DNA of 64,000 nucleotides from Lamellibrachia columna (Eukaryota; Annelida; Polychaeta; Sabellida; Siboglinidae): NCBI GenBank assembly GCA_963662155.1, contig OY759274.1, positions 18,316,416 to 18,380,415 of the forward strand, read 5' to 3'. Shown piece by piece: positions 50,666 to 64,000 of this stretch (position 1 is its first letter; each line of letters starts with the position of its first letter). The notes under the pieces were generated by a model. It saw only the letters and a program-made list of their open reading frames with translations, ran no database searches and was not told where the DNA came from. The position numbers and the translations under genes were made by a program.

Positions 50666-53536
50666 CATACCCCACATAATGACCCCATCCATTTACCTAT
50701 CACCACTTCCAATCTGCAGAATGACCCCACTCATTTCACAATCACTAGAATGGTCCCATCCATTTCCCTATCACCAGAATTACCCCACATACTTCCCAAC
50801 AACCAGATTGACCACACCCACTTCAAAATCGCCACACAGAACCTCCCACTTCCTAAACACCATATTGAAAACCCACTTCTCAACCACCATATTTACCCAC
50901 CCACTTCAAAAACACCGTGTTGACCCACACTCGTCACAATCACCACAATGACCCCACCCATTTCCATATCAACATAAAAACCCACCCAAATGTATATCAT
51001 ATAATATCCCACCAACTTCCCAATCACCGGAATTTATCCACCCCTTTCCAATCACCATAATGACCCCAACCACTTCCTAAATACCGGAAAGACCCAAACA
51101 CTTCCCAATCATCGGAATTTTCCCACACCTTCCCAATCACCAGAATGACCCCACCCACTGCTGAATGACCAGGATGACCGCCAACAATTTTCCATTCACC
51201 GGTATGACCCAAACATTTCCTTCCCAATCTCCCAATGACCCACCCATTTCCCTATCACCAGAATTACCCCCACGTACTTCCCAACAACCAGATTGACCAC
51301 GCCCACTTCCCAATCACCCTATTGAACCACCCACCTCCTAAACACGATATCGACAACCCAATTACCAACCACAATATTGACCCACCCACATCCCAATCAC
51401 CAGATTGACCCACCCACTTCCAAAACACCAAATTGACCGACACACGCTCAATTCAACAGATTGACCCCACGACTTTCCCTATCATTGTAATTACCGCACC
51501 TTTTATCAATCCCATAAAAATCCCACCCACTTCTCAAACACCATATTGACCGACCCACGTCCGAATCAACATAATGACCCAACCTATTTATCTATCATCT
51601 TAATTACCGCACCCACTTTTCAATCAAAAGAAATTCCCACACACATCCCAATCAGCAGAAGCAGCCTTCCCACTTCCCAATCACCGGAATTTTTCCACCC
51701 TTCCCATCAGCAGAATGACTCCACCCACTTAACAATCACTATAATGAACCCAACCACTTCCCAATCACAGGAATTACCCAAACACTTCCCAATCACTAGA
51801 TTTATCCCATCCATTTCCAATATGCAGAATGAATCCACCCATTTCACTATCACAAAAATAAAAACACCCTTTCCCATATCATCATAATGACCACACCCAC
51901 TTTTCAATCATATAATATCCGACCCACTTCCCAATCACCGGAATTTCTCCAACCCTTTCCATTCACCACAATGACCCAAAACACTGCTCAATAAACATAG
52001 TGACCCCAACAATTTCCCATTCACCGGTAAGACCCAAACATTTCCTCCCCAACCTCCAGATTGACTCACCCACTTCCCAATCTCTAGAATAACCCCAACC
52101 ATTTCCAAATCACCACATCAATTTCCCTATTCCCAGAATTACCTTACATACTTCCCAAACACTAGATTGACCCCGCCCACTTTCCAATCTCCATATTGAA
52201 CCGCCCCTTCCTAAACACTATTGACAGCCCACTTCCCAACAACCATATTGACCAACCCACGACTCAATCACCATATTGACCCACCCACTTCCAGTACACC
52301 ATTTTGACCCACACTCGTCACAACCACCATTTCCCTATCATCACAATGACTACACCCAACTTTATAACATATAATATCCCACCAACTTCCCAATCACCGG
52401 AATTTCTCCACCCCTTTCCAATCACCATAATGACCCCAACCACTTCCAAAATATCGGAAAGACCCAACCACTTCCCAATCACCGGAATTTTCCCACCTTT
52501 TCCCAACTAACAGAATAACCCCACATTCTGCTCAATGACCAGAAAAACCGCCAACAATTTCCCATTCACCGGTATGACCCAAACTTTTCCTTCCCAATCA
52601 CCAGATTGACTCACTCACTTCCCAATCTCCAGAATTACCAACCGTTTTCCACTCACCAGATATATCCCATCCATTTCTCTATCACCAGAATTACGCCGCA
52701 TACGTCACAACAACCAGACTAAACCACGCCCACTTCTCAATCACCATACTGAACCGCCCACTTCCTAAACACCATATTGACAAACCACTCCCAACCACCA
52801 CATTGACCCACCCACGTCCCAATCACCAGACCCCACGTATTTCCCTATCATCGTAATTACCGCACCCACTTTTCAATCCCATAAAAATCCCACCCACTTC
52901 CAAATCATCAGAAGCAACCCACCCACTTCCCAATCACCGGAATTTCTCCACCCCTTCACATCAACAGAATAACCCCACCCACTCACCAATCACAAGAATG
53001 AACCCAACCACTTCCCAATCACTAGAAGGAACCCAACCATTTCCCAAACACCATATTGACCGACCCACATCCCAATCAACAGAATGACCTCACACACTTT
53101 CCTATCATCATAATTACCCACCCACTTTTCAATAAAAAAAAAAAGATCCCAACCCCTTCCCATTCCCAATCACCAGAAGCGGCATACCCGCTTCCCACAA
53201 ACCGGCATTTCTCCACCCTTCCCATCATCAAAATAACCCCTCCCACTTACCAATCACCAGAATGACGCTAACCACTACACAATGTTCGGAATTACGAAAC
53301 ACTTCCCAATCACTAGAATGATCCCAACCACTTCCCAAACACCATATTGACCAACCCACGTCCCAATCACCAGATTGACCCTCGCACTTCCAAAACACCA
53401 TATTGTCGTACCCACGTCCCAATCAACAGAATGACCCCACCCATTTCCCTATCATCATAGTTACCCCACCCACTTTTCAATCACAAAAAAAAATCACACC
53501 CACTTCCCAATCACCAGAAGCAACCCATCCACTACC
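50666..53536. repeat. CACCC-rich degenerate satellite (unit 2 copy)
   Basis: Counterpart of 28910-31740. It lacks the seven CCACTGCTGAATGACCC copies (one remains) but has a local duplication near 52080-52300. Confidence 0.9.
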
Positions 53537-53800
53537 AAATCGACTGCAGCTGAAAGTTCATTAGCAAATACGTCTGCATCATTTCCACTTAAATGAAGTC
53601 ATCCCAAAAAAACATCCCCAGAAATCCACAAATCCAACTTCCTTTTCCCTAAATATCTGCTGGACTAGCATGTTAATTGCAATTGTCAGGCAATTTCGAT
53701 ATCCCTGACCCCTGTGGCCCTTTACTGGTAAAATCCCTGACAGCATTATCTGATCAACTCGCGTCTGCTTTAGTGTTCTGATTCTTCCTTGCCCGGACCC
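53537..53800 (-). mobile_element. CR1 ORF1 fragment (unit 2 copy), further deleted
   Basis: As 31741-32113, with two deletions that remove the VLVHIGTNN block. The junction with gene A exon 2 is the same. Confidence 0.75.
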
Positions 53801-53804
53801 ATGA

Positions 53805-54331
53805 TTTGTTGCAGCCTACGCAGCTATTGAAGTAAGTGACAATATAAAGGATGGTCGCATCATTTCTCAAAGTCCACAAACGTATAGCATTGCGTATTGG
53901 TGGGTGGTAGTTTGGTAGTCACTACCTTTTGTGGGACAAAGGAATGTTTTTTATGGGAACTATGCGCGTTATTTTATGTCCACAAACACGTATTGAGGGG
54001 TGTGCGGTGGTCGGAACCTATGCTAAGCATTAAGCGTTTTCTTGGACTTATGCGACGACCCCCTTAGTACTGCTAGCTATATCGCTTTGGCACTGTGTTC
54101 TGAGCAAATGTAAGCAAAGGGATGCTGGTATTAGAGCAGAAATGCAAACTAATACATGCAGGGTGTGATAGTTTCTGAGAAAGAATCACAAAGGAAGCGG
54201 GTAGCAGTTAATCCATTACATTTGCTGTTGTAACAACACGCATGCATTTACCACTAGTTCTGTGTTTGACCAATAGGAAAAAGCCAATGATCCGAGTTTG
54301 TTGGTGAATGCAGACAACGACGAGGCTTTCG
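53805..54331 (+). pseudogene. Inverted gene A fragment (unit 2 copy)
   Basis: The last 27 nt of exon 2 (53805-53831) with donor GTAAGT, intron 2 and exon 3 (54277-54331) with an intact GTTAGT donor. The first codons of exon 3 differ (EKAND). No start codon and no exon 4 or 5 follow. Confidence 0.8.
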
Positions 54332-54398
54332 GTTAGTGTCAGTTACAACAATGATTTGTAGCGTGAATTATATATATATAATCGGCATGCGTGTTTGC

Positions 54399-54399
<1 letters not shown>

Positions 54400-54452
<53 letters not shown>

Positions 54453-54465
54453 GCATGTATGTATG

Positions 54466-54496
<31 letters not shown>

Positions 54497-54498
54497 AC
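54400..54498. repeat. (TATG)n microsatellite
   Basis: TATG with an AAGC interruption. Confidence 0.95.
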
Positions 54499-54544
54499 AT
54501 GAATGTGTGCAAGAATGTGTGCAAGTATACATATATAAATACAC

Positions 54545-54690
54545 ATGTACGTACATTCAGATGGAGACCCACGTTGTCGCGCTGGATAACTGAGCTGAGT
54601 GGAGTGGGGGTAGAGAGTGGAAAGTAATGGTCTGAGAACAGAACCTTGGGGAACGCCACAAGAAATGGGGCCCACAGCCGCTATCTTCAC
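54545..54690 (-). mobile_element. LINE reverse-transcriptase relic
   Basis: The minus strand encodes ISCGVPQGSVLRPLLSTLYP, slightly longer than the relic at 3108 and inverted with the rest of the fragment. Confidence 0.65.
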
Positions 54691-54699
54691 TCTTTGATA

Positions 54700-55377
54700 T
54701 CAAACAAGGTATCCACTGGGATTGGAGTTATTTACAGGGCTGTCAAGGCGTCTTTAGCTTTGAGAAATCGCAGACAAGTACGTCTATAGCTATTCCCCGT
54801 TGCAGCTGCTTTCGCCAGGTGGCGATGATGTTTCGCGTCTTCTCAATCACAACGCAAGCAGACGACTGCACGGCTGTGCCAGTTAACGTTGTCACAGGAC
54901 TTTATTTGAATGTCTCCAATAGTTTGTTTACCATTTCGAGTGATCTTGAAAACATTTAATGAGACAGTTGCCTTCAACATTGACTGTCACACTAAATTCT
55001 CCATGTTTCTCACCAAAACTGTTATAAGTAACCTGTTTACAGCCTGGTTATTTATATGGACATGGGTAGTCGATTAATCATTGTATGGAATTATACTTAT
55101 CCAAAGAATTACGGATGTTTTGGTATTTATCCAAAGAAAATTTAATAAAAATGGGAATAACCCAGTGTCGTTACTATGAAGCAATTATCCACGTCAGAAG
55201 AACACACTACCATTCCGGTTCAGTAAACATGGATATATGATGGTAACTTGAATATGGCATTCCAGTTGACATTATATTAAACTTTGACAATATTATTGTG
55301 CAATCCAAACCTTCAAATTTGTCATAACATTTAAATAAAATCATTTAGTATCCCGCCGATAACTTGGACTCCTGCTG
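54700..55377. other. Noncoding stretch unique to unit 2, nothing recognised
   Basis: I find no counterpart in unit 1 and no gene. Confidence 0.5.
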
Positions 55378-56084
55378 CCGTGGACATACCAGGCTGGCGG
55401 GCCATGGACAGACCAAGCTGGCGGGCCATGTTGCACGCTGGCCGTGGACAGACCAAGCTGGCGGGCCATGTTGCACGCTGGCCATGGACAGACCAAGCTG
55501 GCGGGCCATGTTACACGCTGGCCGTGGACAGACCAAGCTGGCGGGCCATGTTGCACGCTGGCCGTGGACAGACCAAGCTGGCGGGCCATGTTGCTCGCTG
55601 GCCGTGGACAGACCAAGCTGGCGGACCATGTTGAACCCTGGCCGTGGACAGACCAAGCTGGCGGGCCATGCTACACGCTGGCCGTGGACAGACCAAGCTG
55701 GCGGGCCATGCTGCACGCTGGCCGTGGACAGACAAAGCTGGCGGGCCGTGCTGCACGCTGGCCATGGACAGACCAAGCTGGCGGGCCATGCTGCACGCTG
55801 GCCGTGGACAGACCAAGCTGGCGGGCCGTGCTGCACACTGGCCGTGGACAGACCAAGCTGGCGGACCATGCTGCACGCTGGCCGTGGACAGACCAAGCTG
55901 GCGGGCCGTGCTGCACGCTGGCAATGGACAGACCAAGCTGGCGGGCCAGGCTGCACGCTGGCCGTGGACAGATCAAGCTGGCGGGCCAGGCTGCACGCTG
56001 GCCGTGGACAGATCAAGCTGGCGGGCCATGCTGCACGCTGGCCGTGGACAGACCAAGCTGGCGGGCCATACTGCACGCTGGCCA
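55378..56084. repeat. 40-bp GC-rich minisatellite, about 18 copies
   Basis: Same unit as 32961-33392. The left third carries CATGTTGCACG variants, and the right part CATGCTGCACG and AGGCTGCACG variants. Confidence 0.97.
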
Positions 56085-56475
56085 CCGATATATTCACACC
56101 GACAACCATCTCACTACATATTTTTTATTATGTCAAATTATTCAGGAATTTTAATTATACGAAACCCCGCATATAGCATTTATTGAAAGAAAACTGGGGT
56201 TATATTCCCAGGGATGGGCATGCGCAGTGATTGCTTCCTGTCTTCCCTTGGACACCAGTCAACTGGCCTTGAATGAATGTGACTTCCTACATCTTGTCTG
56301 ACAACTCATTCATGCATATCTAGACACGTTGACTTAGTTCACCGCCCTCCTTCCTGCTATATGCCTCCATGTCAAAGATGATCGTTCGAGTCGTCCGTTC
56401 AGTTGATGAGAACGACTGTGGATGAACCGTCAGATTTGTGATGCAAAGCGCAAGATCGACACAAGACGTTTGTTT

Positions 56476-56584
56476 TCCTTGTGGTGGGTCTTTGTATCAC
56501 TGTCGAGCTTTCCTTGTTGTGAGGTCTTTGTATCACTGTCGAGCTTTCCTTGTGGTGGGTCTTTGTATCACTGTAGAGTTTTCC
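56476..56584. repeat. 36-bp tandem repeat, three copies, at the unit 2/3 boundary
   Basis: Units contain GGTCTTTGTATCACTGTCGAG. Unit 2 has one copy at about 33815. The window start falls inside the equivalent triplet of unit 1. Confidence 0.9.
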
Positions 56585-57301
56585 GACAGTACGTTTTCCT
56601 TTAGTTATTATTTCGCCATTACACTGCTATTGATGCACACTGCTATTTGACATTCGGTTCCATCGAAGCTGATTCCTTAATATTCTAGTTTCTATGCTGT
56701 AGTTATAAGCTTTTTGCATGACGCTAACATTTGTTATGTGATCTTTTTATGTGATCTTGCCTGCGGATGTCCAATATACGTTGTAGCTCGAACTGTACGC
56801 TGCTGACGCACATTAAAATAGTTTAATGTGATGGCTCTAAGTTTTCCACGTTTCGCTACCATACATTACAATTGGGGTTGAACGAACGTTGATGACACGA
56901 GCCTTCAGTTAGATTACGATCGTGGGAATAGCCATATGTCTAACACTCTCAATAATTTCTAAGAAAGACAATGCGTGGTGATTGGGAGGTTGACCCTAAA
57001 ACTAGCGGGATGTAACCAACAACTGGAGGGATATGGGAGGATGAAATCTCTGTCACACCTCTCCCAATAAGTAGGAAGTGCGAGAATGGAATATTGACCT
57101 GAAAGTAAGTAGGTGATGGAACGATAATACCACTATCAAAACCCCTCGTATGTATGACGTAGACGGTACTCCCAAAAATGGAGTTTGATGAGGAACCCCC
57201 CCACCCCCCGATGAAAGTGGGAGGTAGATACTTATGTCATACCCCTCTTGTATGGCAAGAATCGCATTTAAAATGCTACTACACTGTTGACGTTTGTGTA
57301 G

Positions 57302-57913
57302 AGCCGGTAAATAACGAAGTAAATTTACCTCGTTACTTTACTTGAGTAGTTTTTTTTACTATCTACTTGTAACGAAGTAGATTTTTATGGATCTACTTCT
57401 ACTTGTAACGAAGTAGAATTACGGGTTACTTTTTAAAATGTACCTACATCAGGCGTTTAATTTTGTTTCCGCTGCATACAGAAACGGCAAACACACTACG
57501 CGTGGAATCACCGCGCGTAAATCCGTAATCTGTTTTCTGATTCCCTAATTCAAAATCGACTGCTGAGTAGGATCGCTGACCTATATAAATCGAGTGTAGC
57601 CGATAGTCGCCATTTCTCTTTTGATTTTCCGTTTGATCTGTTTTTCTACACTTCATTTCGTTTGCGAGAGCGTTCTATGCTATAGTCATGACAACGCCGA
57701 CACAACTACAGCACCCGTGGCGAGCGTCAGTTTAGTGCAGAAGGCCTCATCTTTAAGCCACTGCGTGTGTGCATAGGCGATGCAGAGTTTGAGCATCAGT
57801 TGTAAGCTGGTGTGCCTTACGATCTTTTGCTGTCTTACCAGTGTGTGGAAGTATGTGTTTGTCTGCACGTGTTAACTTAAGAAGTACTATATTCGTTCTT
57901 ATGCTTGTCGGCT
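57302..57913. mobile_element. 612-bp insertion, unit 3 copy
   Basis: Identical by eye to 789-1400. Confidence 0.35.
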
Positions 57914-57962
57914 CGTTAGTCATTTAAGCCAACAAGACAAACACATGTTTGGTGGAATACGG

Positions 57963-57968
57963 TTTATT
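57963..57968 (-). terminator. Poly(A) signal of gene A copy 3
   Basis: AATAAA on the minus strand, as in copy 1. Confidence 0.5.
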
Positions 57969-58255
57969 ATCAATGACTGATTGACCACGTACAATAACAA
58001 AAACAATTTAAAGCACAACTCACCCCCGTGTGAGCAACCATACTGTGTAACCGGTTACCGGTATTATCTTTCGTGCAAAACATAGACTAGTTACTGTGAC
58101 AGTTATTATTGTAGACAAAGTTAGTATAACTAAATATTTCCAAGAGCACATGAAATGTAAACCAAAATGTTGGAGACACAGTCAAATACAGTCAAATGAC
58201 AACGTTAACTGACACCACCTAGCAGTCATCTACTTGCATTGTGGCGACCCCTGAC

Positions 58256-60627
<2,372 letters not shown>

Positions 60628-60821
60628 TGTGTCTTCAAAGGAGCTATGAAAGGAGAGAAGTAATGCATTCAGCATATTACTAATAATACATAACATGATT
60701 TCTTTCTACTTAATGCTTATTCGCCAATTCCATTCAGTTAAATGTATTATTCTATACTGATATGAAGAGTAACTTTTAATAAAATCTAATTTCCTTGAAA
60801 ACAAACGTCACACTTCCTTAC

Positions 60822-60906
60822 CTGATTCAGCGACAAGAAGTTCTTCTTTAAAGTGACGAGTCGTGCCCTTTCAGTGTTGAATCCGATCTAGCCATCCCTA
60901 TTTATA
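60822..60906 (-). promoter_or_regulatory. TATA box and noncoding first exon of gene A copy 3
   Basis: TATAAAT at 60906-60900 (minus). The first exon ends at 60822 with donor CAG/GTAAGG. Confidence 0.65.
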
Positions 60907-61160
60907 CAGCAAGCAAGCGTGAATGTGCTGCGTGTATGTGATCATTGAAACGGATTCAGCAAAGCGGATTCAGCATACAGACGAGTTCATTGTTAGTGAC
61001 ATTAGTATTTGTACGTTTTTTGTGCCGACGTAGACGTAATTTATTAGGTGAGTTTTTGTCTGCAAACATTAGTATAACGTGCTGACAGTTGTGACATTTT
61101 ATCGTTACCGTACTCAACCTTCCTGCCGAATCACGCAATCAAATCTTCGTTTTTGTCAGT

Positions 61161-61340
61161 ATGCTGTTCACTTGTATTCTGCAAACAGTGAATATTGATC
61201 TGGTTGGTTTATGTTACTGTTCACTTGGATGCCTAAGAATTGATTGGACCGAAGCAGAATTATCAAAGATCGTCGAAGAAGCTGCTGATTATAGGGCTGA
61301 CTCACCCCCAGACAACGTCAACGTCAGCTTAAAGGGCTGA
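61161..61340 (+). CDS. Candidate exon divergent from gene A (unit 3 copy)
   Basis: Same 59-codon frame as 4562-4741. Confidence 0.25.
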   Translation: MLFTCILQTVNIDLVGLCYCSLGCLRIDWTEAELSKIVEEAADYRADSPPDNVNVSLKG

Positions 61341-61436
61341 CTCACCCCCAGACAACGTCAACGTCAGCTTAAAGGGCTGACTCACCCCCAGACAACGTCA
61401 ACGTCAGCTTAAAGGGCTGACTCACCCTCAGACAAC
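61294..61436. repeat. 40-bp minisatellite, truncated at 3.6 copies
   Basis: Ends abruptly at CAGACAACG, where the sequence jumps to the equivalent of position 8399. Confidence 0.95.
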
Positions 61437-61650
61437 GCTGTCGAACTGCCCTCAGATGAGATGATGACCCCAATGTATGTAAATGGTTTTACTTCCTCTC
61501 GGTGTTATCCCTTCGTCATTATTCTGACATTTTTCGCATTGTCATAGTTTATCGTAATTATATTTACGTTTTTTGCGAGTATCTATAGTTCGTTTTCTGT
61601 TACTCCTGTGATATATATGTCATCAGTAAAGTGTAATGATGAAAAAAATA
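61437..61650 (-). mobile_element. LINE relic of the second clade, cut by the unit 3 deletion
   Basis: Matches 8399-8612. Confidence 0.65.
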
Positions 61651-61727
61651 TTTATTAGTGTGCATACTAAGTGTCACATTGACAACGTAACATATTGTTT
61701 CTTTCAGAGGAAATGTCAGGGCGAAAC

Positions 61728-61833
61728 CCGAACCTGAACAGTTAGCAAGATTTAACAAGATTGCCATCCAAAGCAATGGTCTAGATGGCAAGTGGACAAG
61801 GATGCCCTTTGGCTTATCTAGAGCCCAACACTT

Positions 61834-61866
<33 letters not shown>

Positions 61867-62326
61867 AACCCGCCCTACTGGTATATGTAACAACCTTGTT
61901 TTAAACATACTCACGCTGCTAGAAGTTACACACTATGTAGATAAATTGTTCAATTAATTTACTGTCCTCATGGAGAAAGAGTACTTCCTGATATCCAATC
62001 TCCACTTATCCTTTACTAATGGTACCTCGTGTACTCTAGCTCTACTATATTTCTTGAGTAAAAAACATATTTCTATAAATATTGTTATACCCATTGAATA
62101 TCTTAGAAACTTCAGTTTAATCTCCTCTTAAATTCCTTATTTCTATTGTTGTCAAGCCACATTCGTTTAGGTGTTCATCATATCAGCATTTATTGCTACT
62201 CCTAACCTAAGTTCCTTTCTTTTACTGTAGTACCTAGAAAAGCACCTCCCATTTTATAGTGTATACCCAAGTTCCCGTTTTATGTCATCCGCAAATTTCA
62301 GAACGTAGCTTGTGTATTATCGACAT

Positions 62327-62388
<62 letters not shown>

Positions 62389-62402
62389 TTATATATTTAT
62401 AT

Positions 62403-62487
<85 letters not shown>

Positions 62488-62690
62488 TCATAATACTGAT
62501 CATTGTGGTACCACAATTAAAACTCATTTCCAGTTTGAAACATCCCCATCTGCTACAACTCGCTGTCTTCTGTCAGTCAGCCATTGTTCTGTCCTTTCGA
62601 TTATGCTGTCCCCGATACTAAGTGCTTTTAACTTAAGTAGTAATCTTCGATGTGGCACTTTGTCAATAACCTTCTGAAAATACTATATTG
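61728..62690 (-). mobile_element. Decayed CR1 LINE 3' end with internal (TA)n (unit 3)
   Basis: Matches 8690-9645, including the FADD and FDKVPH-type remnants. Confidence 0.75.
62328..62484. repeat. (TA)n microsatellite within the CR1 relic
   Basis: As 9286-9446, with the two tracts changed in length in opposite directions. Confidence 0.95.
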
Positions 62691-62865
62691 ACGTGAGGCA
62701 GCATTGGTAATAATGAGTTGACAAATGTGATTGACAAATGTCGATAAACTCAGTTTTTTTTCAAAAGAGAATTTCTATTTTTGTGGTGTTCAATTTAAAT
62801 AGCTCAATGTAAAAAATATATCATTTCAATTTTAAGAGGACATTGCAAGTTCACCCCCTAACCAT

Positions 62866-63072
62866 TTGGGGCGCGGAGGCGTAGTGGTTATCACGTTGGA
62901 CACTCAATCGAGAAAACTTGGGTTCGAATCCGCACGCTGCAGATTCAAAGATTGGGCAATTCGATTCACCCACGATGCTCCAGTTAACTTAGCTATATAA
63001 ATGAGTACCTTGTTGCAAACAGTGGTGGATATGTGAAGATACAATATTCGCGTAGTAATTGCTGCGTGATTT
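62866..63072 (+). mobile_element. tRNA-derived SINE (copy 3)
   Basis: Same as 9830-10030, including the perfect B box GGTTCGAATCC. Confidence 0.65.
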
Positions 63073-63226
63073 AATGCTTCCTTGAGATGGCTTTGGAATG
63101 AGCAACTCTGCCAGGGGTGAAGTCTAATGAGTTTTGAACAATCGCAACGACATGATACTGCACTACATGAGAACGTACCATTATCTTTACCATCCACCAG
63201 GGGTCTATCTCAGAAGGTCGTCACGG

Positions 63227-63640
63227 CTCGCTTGTTCAGATGGCGCCATCAAAAAAGTCCTACGGTCTACGTCCCTGCTCATCGATAAAAGCTAAGTCGC
63301 TTCACAGAGTGAACCACATCGTTTGAAGTTTTCTTACACAACTCGCAATTATTTTCACTCATGGACAGGATGAACTACGAACCGAGAGCAATTTAATCTA
63401 AATAATGACAAAAAGCATGTGTCGTCCATTGTGTTTTTCCTTTCTAGAGAAACACGTCACATCATACATTATGTTGCGTGCAAACGCCTGGATGTCCGAG
63501 CAGGTGTGAGAACGCTATATATCTATGTCCCCGCGGACAGTGTCGGCGCCTTTGTAATGCTGCACTTTCTGCATGTTTCAAACATAGTAGATATGTTTTT
63601 ACAGTTTACAATAATGTATCAGATATATGCATAGGCTATA
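63227..63640 (+). repeat. Recurrent block with candidate 56-nt exon (copy 5)
   Basis: The left part matches 10181 and the right part matches 39990-40075. Confidence 0.35.
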
Positions 63641-64000
63641 TTACCATTTAATTGCTAAGTGATATAGTTACATATGTACAACATGTCCCAACATCCAGTA
63701 CAAGAGAAAACGTTGTATTCCTGCGGATGTGGACAATATCAATATTCAATGGACGTGCAATGTCAACACCACAACAATATTATTTATTGAACTATAAATA
63801 GTCCATTACAAAGTGAATTAGTCGGCCCATGGCGCAACCAGAATCGTAATCAGAATCGAGACCATAATATAACATCATAATAAACTTACTCAGAATGTTA
63901 CAGAGATTATCTGAAAATTCAACCCATCACCCATTCAAATCCATCACAATACCGTTGTTCGTTCCACTTGTAATAATTTGTTGTCCCTGTTAGTGGAAGA

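Overview
The window is eukaryotic, almost certainly from an invertebrate animal. It has GT-AG introns, TATA-box promoters, CR1-type LINEs with an SGNH-esterase ORF1, a CsRn1-like Ty3/gypsy element, tRNA-derived SINEs and very heavy micro- and minisatellite content. I cannot name the species from the sequence.

Layout: the window is a tandem array of diverged segmental-duplication units. Unit 1 runs from about 1 to 33.8 kb (its left end lies outside), unit 2 from about 33.8 to 56.5 kb, and unit 3 from 56514 to the window end. Position 1 aligns with 56514, and units 1 and 3 are almost identical apart from microsatellite lengths and a 3.6-kb deletion in unit 3 (junction near 61437). Unit 2 differs by roughly 5-6% in noncoding DNA. 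Younger insertions are specific to single units: a complete 4192-bp Ty3/gypsy element in unit 1 (16382-20573) and a CR1 pair in unit 2 (about 44.7-50.3 kb). The other copies give the matching empty sites.

Main biological content: each unit carries, on the minus strand, one copy of a five-exon gene that I reconstructed from splice signals. It encodes a small secreted precursor: a signal peptide, an acidic propeptide, a furin-type RVKR site and a mature domain with ten cysteines. The copies are at 4028-1743, 36865-34836 and 60627-58256. They share a TATA box, a noncoding first exon, exon phases and a distal AATAAA. Between units 1 and 2 the leader exons are nearly unchanged, while the mature-peptide exon differs at about 22% of bases. 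Nearly all its changed codons alter the amino acid, but all ten cysteines are kept. That is the pattern of a toxin-like or defence-peptide family under diversifying selection. I recognise no known family. Exon-3 relics at 23.5 kb (minus), 32.6 kb (plus) and 54.3 kb (plus) show that the locus has undergone birth and death of copies.

A second, weaker candidate family (gene B: two exons, 67-nt intron, about 131 aa) occurs five times on the minus strand; two copies look intact. The rest is decayed LINEs (CR1 and at least one other clade), SINEs, recurring noncoding blocks, 2.8-kb CACCC-rich satellites and several minisatellites. Some minisatellites are single copy in unit 2 and expanded in unit 1, which shows their birth directly. 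Most other open frames in the window are microsatellite or antisense artefacts.
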